NCBI GenBank assembly: GCA_004554395.1
Contig: SFMP01000027.1
Location: forward strand, 1 to 5,361
Reading direction: 5' to 3'
Origin: Myxococcales bacterium
Lineage (GTDB): Bacteria > Myxococcota_A > Bradymonadia > UBA4248
DNA length: 5,361 nt
Positions 1 to 5,361 of the stretch are shown here, piece by piece; positions within the stretch are counted from its first letter, which is position 1, and each line of letters starts with the position of its first letter. A program made the position numbers and the translations under genes. The notes beneath the pieces are model-generated. The model was not told the DNA's origin. It was given only the letters and a program-made list of their open reading frames with translations, and did no database searches.

Positions 1-219
1 GGCGAAAAGGTTACTGTAAATCAGTGCAAAATCCTAGAGGCTTTGCCCCACAATCCGCATGCTACCCAAGCGGAGCTGGCGGTTATTGTGGGAATAACGA
101 GAAAGAGCATTATAGCGAACATGAAGCGTCTTCAGGATCAGGGGCTGATACGGCGAAAAGGATCCGACAAAAATGGATTATGGCTAGTGGATGCAACAGA
201 ATGGCAAGTGTTGCCGTAA
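1..219 (+). CDS. Winged-helix DNA-binding domain, C-terminal end of a truncated gene
   Basis: The frame starting at base 1 is open from the window edge to a TAA at 217-219 and gives 72 residues with no start codon in view, so the 5' part lies outside. The peptide is a textbook winged helix-turn-helix: a first helix (NQCKILEALPHNP), then TQAELAVIVGITRKSIIANMKRL as helix-turn-recognition helix, then the wing (GLIRRKGSDKNGLWLV). The 'RxGSDKxGxW' wing is typical of the C-termini of AlbA_2/Schlafen-type putative ATP-binding transcriptional regulators, common in bacterial accessory regions. It probably binds DNA, but the target cannot be told. It converges on the starch operon and shows no functional link to it. 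The fold is clear; the full-length family is an inference. Confidence 0.72.
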   Translation, partial: GEKVTVNQCKILEALPHNPHATQAELAVIVGITRKSIIANMKRLQDQGLIRRKGSDKNGLWLVDATEWQVLP

Positions 220-296
220 TTGCAGTTATTGATCTAATGATGATCGTATCGGCGCAATGAATCTGTTTTGAATTATTTCCCCCCGCCCCCGATTAG

Positions 297-311
297 CATG
301 CCATTGGCATG
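297..311. repeat. Perfect 15-base palindrome in the convergent spacer
   Basis: CATGCCA-T-TGGCATG is a perfect inverted repeat (7-base arms, 1-base centre; as RNA a 5-6 bp stem with a short loop). It lies 9 bases past the amylase stop codon in the 101-base gap between two convergent genes. No T-run follows on either strand, so it is not a canonical intrinsic terminator. It could protect 3' ends or bind a protein. A C-tract (279-290, one G inside) lies just beyond it. I see no gene in 220-320. Confidence 0.5.
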
Positions 312-320
312 GGACTCCAT

Positions 321-2591
321 CTAAAACTCAGCCTTTATCGATTTCGATTTATCGACAAAGACTTCGCTGTTTGCCTTCTTCGACCATTGGTATTGGGAAT
401 CGCGAACTTTGACGAGTTTGTATAGAACGACGCTATATTTTGGAACGTCGATCGAGATCGATCCGCCCTTCGATCTCGGTGCTTTTTCGGGATTCCAATT
501 GCCGAGTTCGGCGATCGATCCGGTCACGGCGTATGTCAAACCATCGTCAGGAATATCGAAACTGAGCGACACGGGTGCATCGTCGAGCGGTTGACGGCCT
601 TTTTTGAAAAATATCGATACCGATTTCGGTGCGACGTCGATCTCGCCTTCGCGATGTGTATGATCTTCGTTCGAGAGCCATTTCCCTGGTGGAAGTGTAT
701 AAGACTTCGATTTCTTACTTTGCGATAAGACGATGAGTGCGTTTTCGTCGGCGTCCTCGCTGTTTCGATAGAATACGGCGAAATCTTTTTCGTAATATAA
801 TACATTAGTTTTGCCCGATGCCAAAACGGGGTGTTCGTCGCGTAGTTTTAATGCATCGCGAATAAATGTATAAAATGCCTGATTATCGAAGACCATATCG
901 GCGCGATTATCGGGTTCTTTAGCCCCTGCGAGCGGTATTTCTGTGCCGTAATAAACCGATGGTATACCGCGCCAAGATAATAAGACTTTGAGTGCATTTT
1001 GCATCGACGATAGATTCCCTTTGCACAGCGATATAAATCTCGGCATATCGTGATTATCGATAAACGTCACCATCTGATTTGGGCTAGTATAGAGTCGATC
1101 GTTAGAAATCGTCGATGCCAAGTTTGCAAGAGATTTATTATCGCAATAGACGTCTCGGAGGGCAAAGGCGAGAGGGAAATCGAACAGATGCGTAAAAGAT
1201 CCTTGTCGTTGTATGTCGTCGACTTTTTTCGGGTCGCCGTCGAAATACTCGCCCAAGAGCATGATATTGGGATGTTTCTTTTGGAGAGTTTGATTGAATT
1301 TGTTCCAAAAGTCGATTCCGACGTGTTTGACGGCGTCGAGTCGCAAGCCCGATATATTGGGAATGTCGAGCCATTTCTGAGCCGAATTCATCAAATACTG
1401 ATAAACTTCTGGGTTATCTTGATCGAGATCGGGCAAGCCGTGGACTTGACGTTCGACGAGTTGTCGTGGATCGTTCCAATCTTCGATCGTCAGAGCGGGA
1501 TGAAACCAATCGGGTTTTTCTTCGACGAGGGGCGATCCATAACCGACGTGATTGACGACGAAATCGAGTATCATTGAAATGCCGTATTTTTGGGCGTCTT
1601 GAGCCAAGGCAATGAGATCGCGTTCTGTCCCGAAATGGGGGTCGATCTTCGACAAATCATACGTCCAATAACCGTGGAAAGCAGCGTGCCCGAAGAAGTT
1701 TTCTTCGGCGGCATAGAACGTGGGCGAAAGCCAAATATCGGTGATGCCCAATTCTTTGAGGTAGGGCAATTTTTGTCGAATGCCCTCGAGATCTCCGCCG
1801 TGCCAAGCGTTTGGATCTTTTACATTCGTGTTCAAATATCCATCGTTTTGAGCATTAAAAAAGCGATCTATTATGACGAAATAGATCGCTTTTTTATGGT
1901 GTGAGGGTTTGAGCGCCAAAGCGCTGGGGGGCGCCCCCCCAGCGGCGCCATTCGTGCCATCGCTGGCATCGACTGGCGCAAGCGCCGCGCCGCTATGAGC
2001 GGCGTCTTTTTTAATCGTTCGTCCATTCATAAATTTATCGATAAGGCTACCGACGTGTCGTTGGATTTCGGCGCTCACCGATCGTATAGCATCGTCGCCT
2101 TTTTCGTGAGCATACATTAAAACGGCGGGAATCGTGAAATTATCGTTCAATGTATCGCCCGTTGCCAAATCGTATATCGACAATTTGACGTTGACATTCC
2201 AGCGATATCGCCCCGATAGTACAGAATAAAATTCGGTCTCGACCTCATTAATGAGTAGGATTTGCGAATTATCGGCAGTTTGCGCTAAGATTTGCGAACG
2301 GCGCGACGTGTCGCGCGTTCGAGTAATCTGCGATTCGACGTTTTTAAATTCGATATTTTTGACCGTCAAATTGCGATCGGCAATTGGTTGAATCATCGTC
2401 GTTGCGAGGGATTCGGGCAGAGGCGACGACGTGAGATTGTTGTTGTCGTCGTGTGTATTGAAAACGGCTATTGCAATATCGCTAGAATATTGGGGGACAG
2501 GCGTTTGCGAAACGCATGCCGTCATCGTGAAACCAAATGCCAAGACGAATAATGCGGCAAGTGTATGAGAAAAGAGAGATTGGATTGACAT
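321..2591 (-). CDS. Lipoprotein alpha-amylase: N-terminal domain + GH13 + CBM20-like
   Basis: Predicted envelope-anchored starch-degrading enzyme of 756 residues. The start is placed at the ATG at 2591-2589, not the ATG at 2600: it overlaps the porin stop as TAATG and lies 10 bases after GGAGG (2602-2606), which is only 1 base from the 2600 ATG. Residues 1-26 are a hydrophobic signal ending in lipobox MTAC (Cys26); the n-region lacks Lys/Arg, which is unusual. Residues ~27-190 form a domain I do not recognise, vaguely like CsgG/LpoB-type envelope lipoproteins. A Gly/Ala/Pro linker follows (~191-232). GH13 runs from ~234: DFVVNH (343-348), LPDLD (386-390), GLRLDAVKH with nucleophile Asp419, GEYF with acid/base Glu448, and FIDNHD with Asp515, so all catalytic residues are present. 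Residues ~672-748 resemble CBM20 (AELGNWNP, Trp699; YKLVKVRDSQYQW, Trp736), without the usual middle Trp. GH13 hydrolase identity is strong; exact specificity (amylase, cyclodextrinase or maltogenic) is not decidable here. Confidence 0.9.
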   Translation of the reverse strand: MSIQSLFSHTLAALFVLAFGFTMTACVSQTPVPQYSSDIAIAVFNTHDDNNNLTSSPLPESLATTMIQPIADRNLTVKNIEFKNVESQITRTRDTSRRSQILAQTADNSQILLINEVETEFYSVLSGRYRWNVNVKLSIYDLATGDTLNDNFTIPAVLMYAHEKGDDAIRSVSAEIQRHVGSLIDKFMNGRTIKKDAAHSGAALAPVDASDGTNGAAGGAPPSALALKPSHHKKAIYFVIIDRFFNAQNDGYLNTNVKDPNAWHGGDLEGIRQKLPYLKELGITDIWLSPTFYAAEENFFGHAAFHGYWTYDLSKIDPHFGTERDLIALAQDAQKYGISMILDFVVNHVGYGSPLVEEKPDWFHPALTIEDWNDPRQLVERQVHGLPDLDQDNPEVYQYLMNSAQKWLDIPNISGLRLDAVKHVGIDFWNKFNQTLQKKHPNIMLLGEYFDGDPKKVDDIQRQGSFTHLFDFPLAFALRDVYCDNKSLANLASTISNDRLYTSPNQMVTFIDNHDMPRFISLCKGNLSSMQNALKVLLSWRGIPSVYYGTEIPLAGAKEPDNRADMVFDNQAFYTFIRDALKLRDEHPVLASGKTNVLYYEKDFAVFYRNSEDADENALIVLSQSKKSKSYTLPPGKWLSNEDHTHREGEIDVAPKSVSIFFKKGRQPLDDAPVSLSFDIPDDGLTYAVTGSIAELGNWNPEKAPRSKGGSISIDVPKYSVVLYKLVKVRDSQYQWSKKANSEVFVDKSKSIKAEF
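1857..1895. repeat. Perfect 15-bp inverted repeat inside the amylase gene, bidirectional terminator-like
   Basis: Arms AAAAAAGCGATCTAT (1857-1871) and ATAGATCGCTTTTTT (1881-1895) are perfect reverse complements around a 9-base loop. Because the arms begin with A6 and end with T6, RNA from either strand would form a stem followed by U6, the layout of an intrinsic terminator. The stem is only moderately GC-rich. It sits in codon register with the amylase: the arms encode KKAIY and IDRFF, at the first conserved strand of the GH13 barrel (residues 233-245). The sequence structure is certain; a terminator function is speculative. Confidence 0.6.
1922..1944. repeat. GC-rich 10-bp inverted repeat in the linker-coding segment
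   Basis: CGCTGGGGGG (1922-1931) and CCCCCCAGCG (1935-1944) are perfect reverse complements with a 3-base loop. GCGCC (1913-1917) and GGCGC (1944-1948) could pair outside as an alternative. It encodes part of the Gly/Ala/Pro linker of the amylase and is much more GC-rich than the flanking coding DNA. Homopolymer G/C runs here are also prone to slippage. Confidence 0.5.
1955..1986. repeat. Two short adjacent hairpins in the linker-coding segment
   Basis: TGCCA-TCGC-TGGCA (1955-1968) and GGCGC-AA-GCGCC (1975-1986) are perfect short inverted repeats lying between the 10-bp GC stem and the terminator-like hairpin at 1988-2012. Each alone could be chance; together with their neighbours they form a continuous chain of foldable units. 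Confidence 0.35.
1988..2012 (+). terminator. Intrinsic-terminator-like hairpin on the + strand, antisense to the amylase gene
   Basis: CGCCGCT (1988-1994), loop ATG, AGCGGCG (1998-2004), then TCTTTTTT (2005-2012): a perfect 7-bp GC-rich stem, tight loop and T-run, the canonical intrinsic terminator form for transcription rightward, opposite to the gene that contains it. On the coding strand the same bases read KKDAAHSGAA in the interdomain linker. It might stop antisense transcripts or be a remnant of a former gene boundary; it may also be a by-product of Ala-rich codons next to a Lys-Lys pair. Confidence 0.4.
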
Positions 2592-4153
2592 TAGAACCAT
2601 GCCTCCGCTTCAATCGAAATGACGTGATGCCAGTGGCATTCGTCGAGTTTTTTTAATGTATCTTGACCGAAAAACTCGTTCGTCAAGTCGAGGGATTCGG
2701 TATTGCTATTGGGAAACGCATTATGTGCATTGGAATATTGAACGCCATAAAGCAGGCGCAACGATGGACGCGCAAAGATCCCCGTTCCGCCGGGATTGAG
2801 GACAAAGCCCAGTTTCCCTTGCCATGTCTTGCGAGAATCGAGATCGCCATACTCTAGCCCCATACTGTTCGCGATGCCATTGTTCGATTCGCGCACAGAT
2901 CGCGGGCTTTTGCGCCACAGATTGCCGTTGAGCGAGTTTTCTTGGGCGTATGATGTTTCGGCGAGGAAGTGAACTGTCGGCGTAATGTAGACTTGGCCAC
3001 GAGCGACGACTGAACCGATGAGGCGATTCTTTTCCGAAGCCGAAACGTCGTCATCTTTATCGAAATGGTAGCCGAACAAGCCTGCTATCGTCAGGTCGAA
3101 TCGATCTTTGACGAGCTCGAAATTCATCTCATCGCCGATATTGAATTGATAACGTTCGTCGGTCCACTCTTTGATATAAATGCGCTTCTTTACATTATTA
3201 TTATACGTTTCATAATAATAACTTTCGGGATGCTCGCGTAAGAAGTTGAAAAACAAATTATTCCATTTCAACGGTCCGAGTTTGCCGAACCCGAGATAGC
3301 CGACGACTTTGAAGCTGAATGCATCGGCTTCGGATGGATGCGGATACGCCGATTCAAACTTCGTCATATCGGCGTCGGTACCGAATTGATGGGCATACGT
3401 TTCGAGGACGTTTTTGCGAGCAAAGTTTTCGTATTGAACGCCCGAATTGGCGTCGAATTTCGTTTGATGCGGTCCGTTTTCGCTCCCAGTAACCGACGGC
3501 TCATAGAAAAACTCTGCCCCGAGTCCGAACTCGAAGTGTTCCGATGGGCGAATGCGCGTCGCTGCACCAATCGTAATAATCGTATTATAACCTTCTGATT
3601 TTTTCAGATAGCCCGAATCGCCGATCCCGACGAGTACATCGGCGTATGGATTCGACCAAGATGCCGACACGCCTATCGTTTCGTAAAATATCTCGGCGAA
3701 TTTCATATCGTAGAGGCCGAGATCGCCGAAATAATAATCGAGCGTACCGACTTGCCAAACGACGTCTTTGATGAGGACGTTACCGGCTTTTGCGTAGAGC
3801 TGAGTGAGGGCAAAATCGCCTAGACTACCGTTGAGCAAGTCGGCGCCATGCGCCGAACCGCCCTCGACTTTGGCATGAAGACTCGTCCAGACTTCGTTTG
3901 TGCCGGGCGACGCCTTGAGCAATTGCAAGCGCATTTCGAGCGCAGCCCAAGTCGTTTCGTTGAGCAAACGCCCCGAAATATTCCACAATCCGAGTTGCGA
4001 TTTGCCGCCTTGGAAATCGGGGCGCGCCGCGATGCGAAAATATCCGCCTGCCGAAAACCGATCGTCGTCGGCTTGAGCCGGATTGCTCCAGCAGAGCAAA
4101 AATGCCGATACGACTGCAAAAAAGGCGAGCCATCGGCGAAAATATGTTTTCAT
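2591..4153 (-). CDS. Maltoporin-like outer-membrane beta-barrel porin
   Basis: Predicted outer-membrane channel of 520 residues. The open frame extends 23 codons further upstream, but the ATG at 4153-4151 begins a clear Sec signal (MKTYFRRWLAFF, hydrophobic core, PAQA|DD, cleavage after residue 28) and is preceded by AGGGA with a 7-base gap. The mature part is rich in alternating aromatic/polar beta strands and ends in ISIEAEAWF, a C-terminal Phe beta-signal for barrel insertion. The segment LYAKAGNVL...VGTLDYYFGDLGLYDM resembles the LamB pattern in which a 'GK/GqRfYgR.D.H' strand precedes the conserved barrel turn. It is longer than LamB (mature about 490 versus about 420 residues). It is the first gene of the operon with the GH13/CBM20 lipoprotein, so maltodextrins or cyclodextrins are the likely cargo (inference). 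It could instead be a general or other carbohydrate porin. Confidence 0.72.
   Translation of the reverse strand: MKTYFRRWLAFFAVVSAFLLCWSNPAQADDDRFSAGGYFRIAARPDFQGGKSQLGLWNISGRLLNETTWAALEMRLQLLKASPGTNEVWTSLHAKVEGGSAHGADLLNGSLGDFALTQLYAKAGNVLIKDVVWQVGTLDYYFGDLGLYDMKFAEIFYETIGVSASWSNPYADVLVGIGDSGYLKKSEGYNTIITIGAATRIRPSEHFEFGLGAEFFYEPSVTGSENGPHQTKFDANSGVQYENFARKNVLETYAHQFGTDADMTKFESAYPHPSEADAFSFKVVGYLGFGKLGPLKWNNLFFNFLREHPESYYYETYNNNVKKRIYIKEWTDERYQFNIGDEMNFELVKDRFDLTIAGLFGYHFDKDDDVSASEKNRLIGSVVARGQVYITPTVHFLAETSYAQENSLNGNLWRKSPRSVRESNNGIANSMGLEYGDLDSRKTWQGKLGFVLNPGGTGIFARPSLRLLYGVQYSNAHNAFPNSNTESLDLTNEFFGQDTLKKLDECHWHHVISIEAEAWF
2602..2606 (-). promoter_or_regulatory. Ribosome binding site deciding the amylase start
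   Basis: GGAGG on the minus strand lies inside the last codons of the porin gene, 10 bases before the ATG at 2591 and 1 base before the ATG at 2600. Only the former spacing allows initiation. With the TAATG overlap this indicates translational coupling. Confidence 0.65.
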
Positions 4154-4160
4154 AAGACCA

Positions 4161-4165
4161 TCCCT
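4161..4165 (-). promoter_or_regulatory. Ribosome binding site of the porin gene
   Basis: AGGGA on the minus strand, 7 bases before the ATG at 4153. It supports the start that gives a proper signal peptide; the longer frame starting at 4222 would bury the signal sequence behind a 23-residue charged leader. Confidence 0.55.
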
Positions 4166-4212
4166 GAAAATCGGTGATGCAAAATGACGATGTCGATATA
4201 TAGACGATTCGC

Positions 4213-4268
4213 AAGACGCCATATATCGGCTGCTATGTTACCATATCGCGCGATAAAATAGGCGTCTT
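4213..4268. promoter_or_regulatory. Inverted repeat with central palindrome upstream of the porin operon
   Basis: AAGACGCC (4213-4220) and GGCGTCTT (4261-4268) are perfect 8-base inverted arms 40 bases apart. Between them lies TATCGCGCGATA (4244-4255), a perfect 12-base palindrome, and two direct copies of CCATAT at 4219 and 4241, 22 bases (about two helix turns) apart. The whole lies in the 137-base gap between the debranching-enzyme stop and the porin start, where an operon promoter is expected. It could be an operator for a dimeric sugar-responsive repressor. I found no convincing -35/-10 pair, so promoter placement is open. Confidence 0.4.
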
Positions 4269-4290
4269 CGTTTCGATAGCACGAAAAATA

Positions 4291-5361
4291 TTAGCGTGCC
4301 AAGACGACGATGGTGCGCGGTTTGAGTGTGTAGCCGCCATCGGGGAGTTCTTCGCCATTGCCATCGCCGAAGATATTTTGCGATTTCTTTTTATCGGCCG
4401 AACTGTTTTCGTCGAAATACCCCTTTGTATCGAAATACGATTGCGTATCGAGCAGTTTCTTCCAATTTTTATCGCCAGCTGGCAAATGCGTAAACGCCTT
4501 TTCGTCGTTAGTTTCCATATTGATGGCGATGAACAACTCTTTGCCCGTCTCTTCGGATTTGTAATACATGCCAATCGATTTGCCGCCCCACATTCCATCT
4601 GTACTCGAGCCATCGGGGGCCCACCAATCGAATTTCACCGAGCTATTGTCGGCCTTGTAATAAGCTTTGGGCGCCAAAAACTCGAGATATTGCTTGCGAA
4701 TTTTGATGGCAGATCGCACGAAATCGTGCATGCGAACAGCATTGTCGTTGCTCAGCCAATCACCCCAGCGGAACCAGTTGTATTCGTTATTGGCAGAATC
4801 GCTATAGGCATTGTTATTGCCGTATTGCGTGCGCATGTATTCGTCGCCGCCCAATATCATCGGGCTACCTTGGCTAAACAACAATAGGGCAAAGAAATTG
4901 CGGATCATTTGGCGCTTTAATGCCTCGTTACCCGAGTCTTTGCATACGCCAGCATCGACATTCCAAGTATCTGTTTCATCACAACTCGGCAATTTCTCGC
5001 CGTTACATTTGGCCGTATCGAGCATGTCGTACTTGAGCAGCTCCTTGAGCGTGTCGCTGACCACTAATACCGGACGTACGAGGCTGTCCACGAATCCGAT
5101 ACGGTCCGCTTCGAGGTCGTAGATATTGTTTCCGGCCTCGTCCACAACGGCATATACGCGATATAGCGTGTCCTGTATGTTCCTGATGGAGAAATAGCCC
5201 CAGCTGTCGGTCTTGACGGCGGCATCAGGCCTGTGGAGCATGGCCGCGGAGTCGGAGTGGTCCTTGTACAGCATCACGGTCGCGCCTTTAATAGGCTGGA
5301 GCGTGTTGCAGTCCCTCACGGTACCGGTAAGCACCATGCTGTCAATCCTTTCCCCGGTCGA
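4291..5361 (-). CDS. Chimeric open frame: Bacteroidota Ig-like fragment joined to GlgX/pullulanase-type GH13 C-terminus
   Basis: 356 codons, open at the right edge: the frame continues upstream of the first ATG (5337) as STGERIDS, so the true start is outside. Residues ~1-110 (STGERIDSMVLTGTVRD, KGATVMLYKDHSDS, KTDSWGYFSIRNI, YRVYAVVDEAGNNIYDLEAD) match the end of a Bacteroidota Ig-like domain running into a carboxypeptidase-regulatory-like fold. From about NGE (residue ~120) the protein matches the C-terminal part of glycogen-debranching enzymes: KRQMIRNFFALLLFSQG, ILGGDEYMRTQYGNNNAYSD, NEYNWFRWGDWL, then a C-terminal beta domain ending at TAA 4293-4291. GH13 regions I-IV with the catalytic Asp/Glu/Asp are missing, so as written the product cannot be an active debranching enzyme. 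The gene precedes the porin operon on the same strand. The fusion is best read as a genomic rearrangement or assembly join, not a designed multidomain protein. Confidence 0.7.
   Translation of the reverse strand, partial: STGERIDSMVLTGTVRDCNTLQPIKGATVMLYKDHSDSAAMLHRPDAAVKTDSWGYFSIRNIQDTLYRVYAVVDEAGNNIYDLEADRIGFVDSLVRPVLVVSDTLKELLKYDMLDTAKCNGEKLPSCDETDTWNVDAGVCKDSGNEALKRQMIRNFFALLLFSQGSPMILGGDEYMRTQYGNNNAYSDSANNEYNWFRWGDWLSNDNAVRMHDFVRSAIKIRKQYLEFLAPKAYYKADNSSVKFDWWAPDGSSTDGMWGGKSIGMYYKSEETGKELFIAINMETNDEKAFTHLPAGDKNWKKLLDTQSYFDTKGYFDENSSADKKKSQNIFGDGNGEELPDGGYTLKPRTIVVLAR
5005..5030. other. Probable junction between two unrelated coding sequences
   Basis: On the minus strand codon style changes here: upstream AAG, CTC/CTG, TAC and GAC dominate (right-hand 330 bases), downstream AAA, TTG, GAT, TGT and TCG-rich runs like those of the porin and amylase appear. 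Homology also switches here, from the Bacteroidota Ig-like family to the debranching enzyme. The exact base cannot be fixed because both families are poorly conserved at the join. I see no insertion-sequence end, target duplication or att-like repeat at the site. Confidence 0.5.

Noticed and set aside
24..260. 78-residue + strand open frame at the left edge
   Set aside because: It overlaps the winged-helix coding frame (frame 1) in another phase and its peptide is low-complexity without family features.
279..290. G-quadruplex on the minus strand
   Set aside because: There are only two G runs separated by one C, which does not give the four-tract pattern of a canonical intramolecular quadruplex.
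1050..1577. 175-residue + strand open frame
   Set aside because: It lies entirely antisense to the conserved GH13 catalytic core, whose motifs are intact; the antisense frame is open because of TCG/CGA-rich codons.
2592..2600. Amylase start at the ATG at 2600
   Set aside because: GGAGG is only 1 base upstream of it; the ATG at 2591 has workable spacing and the typical TAATG coupling overlap.
3825..4214. 129-residue minus-strand frame and similar overlapping frames within the porin
   Set aside because: They share the strand but not the phase of the porin, which has a signal peptide, strand pattern and terminal Phe; the others are Arg/Ser-rich shadows.
4154..4222. 23-residue N-terminal extension of the porin (ATG at 4222)
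   Set aside because: It would bury the signal peptide behind a charged leader, and the internal ATG at 4153 has its own well-spaced AGGGA.
4279..4299. GCACG...CGTGC hairpin as terminator of the debranching-enzyme gene
   Set aside because: The stem is only 5 bp, overlaps the stop codon, has an 11-base AT-rich loop and no T-run follows.
4378..4887. 169-residue + strand open frame
   Set aside because: It is antisense to the well-conserved debranching-enzyme C-terminus and shows no recognisable domain or ribosome binding site.

Overview
The window reads as DNA from a saccharolytic Gram-negative bacterium. The evidence is a lipoprotein signal peptide, a Sec signal followed by an outer-membrane barrel ending in Phe, and starch-type glycoside hydrolase domains. 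I cannot name the phylum of the central block from sequence alone. The last ~340 bases encode a protein segment that looks distinctly Bacteroidota and differ in codon style from the block to their left, so a rearrangement or an assembly chimera is possible there.

Layout. Bases 1-219 (+) hold the 3' end of a gene for a winged-helix protein, cut by the window edge; it converges on the operon that follows. Bases 220-320 are a short convergent spacer with a perfect 15-base palindrome and a C-tract. Bases 321-4153 (-) are a two-gene operon read right to left: first a maltoporin-like outer-membrane barrel (4153 to 2591), then a lipoprotein amylase (2591 to 321) with three parts: an N-terminal domain I do not recognise, a complete GH13 catalytic domain and a C-terminal CBM20-like starch-binding domain. 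The genes overlap as TAATG, so their translation is probably coupled. Bases 4154-4290 are the probable control region of the operon and contain an inverted repeat enclosing a 12-base perfect palindrome. Bases 4291-5361 (-) are one open frame, open at the right edge, whose C-terminal two thirds match the end of a glycogen-debranching/pullulanase-type GH13 enzyme and whose N-terminal third matches a Bacteroidota Ig-like/carboxypeptidase-regulatory-like protein; the GH13 catalytic core expected between them is absent.

How the genes work together (inference). The lipid-anchored amylase would bind starch through CBM20 and cut it at the envelope, and the porin would pass the oligosaccharides across the outer membrane. 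A debranching enzyme next door would handle alpha-1,6 branches. This resembles the logic of Sus systems, but with a diffusion porin instead of a TonB-dependent SusC/D pair.

The most unusual DNA structure is a run of hairpin-forming inverted repeats at 1857-2012, inside the amylase gene at the boundary between its N-terminal domain and its GH13 domain. Two of them look like intrinsic terminators.
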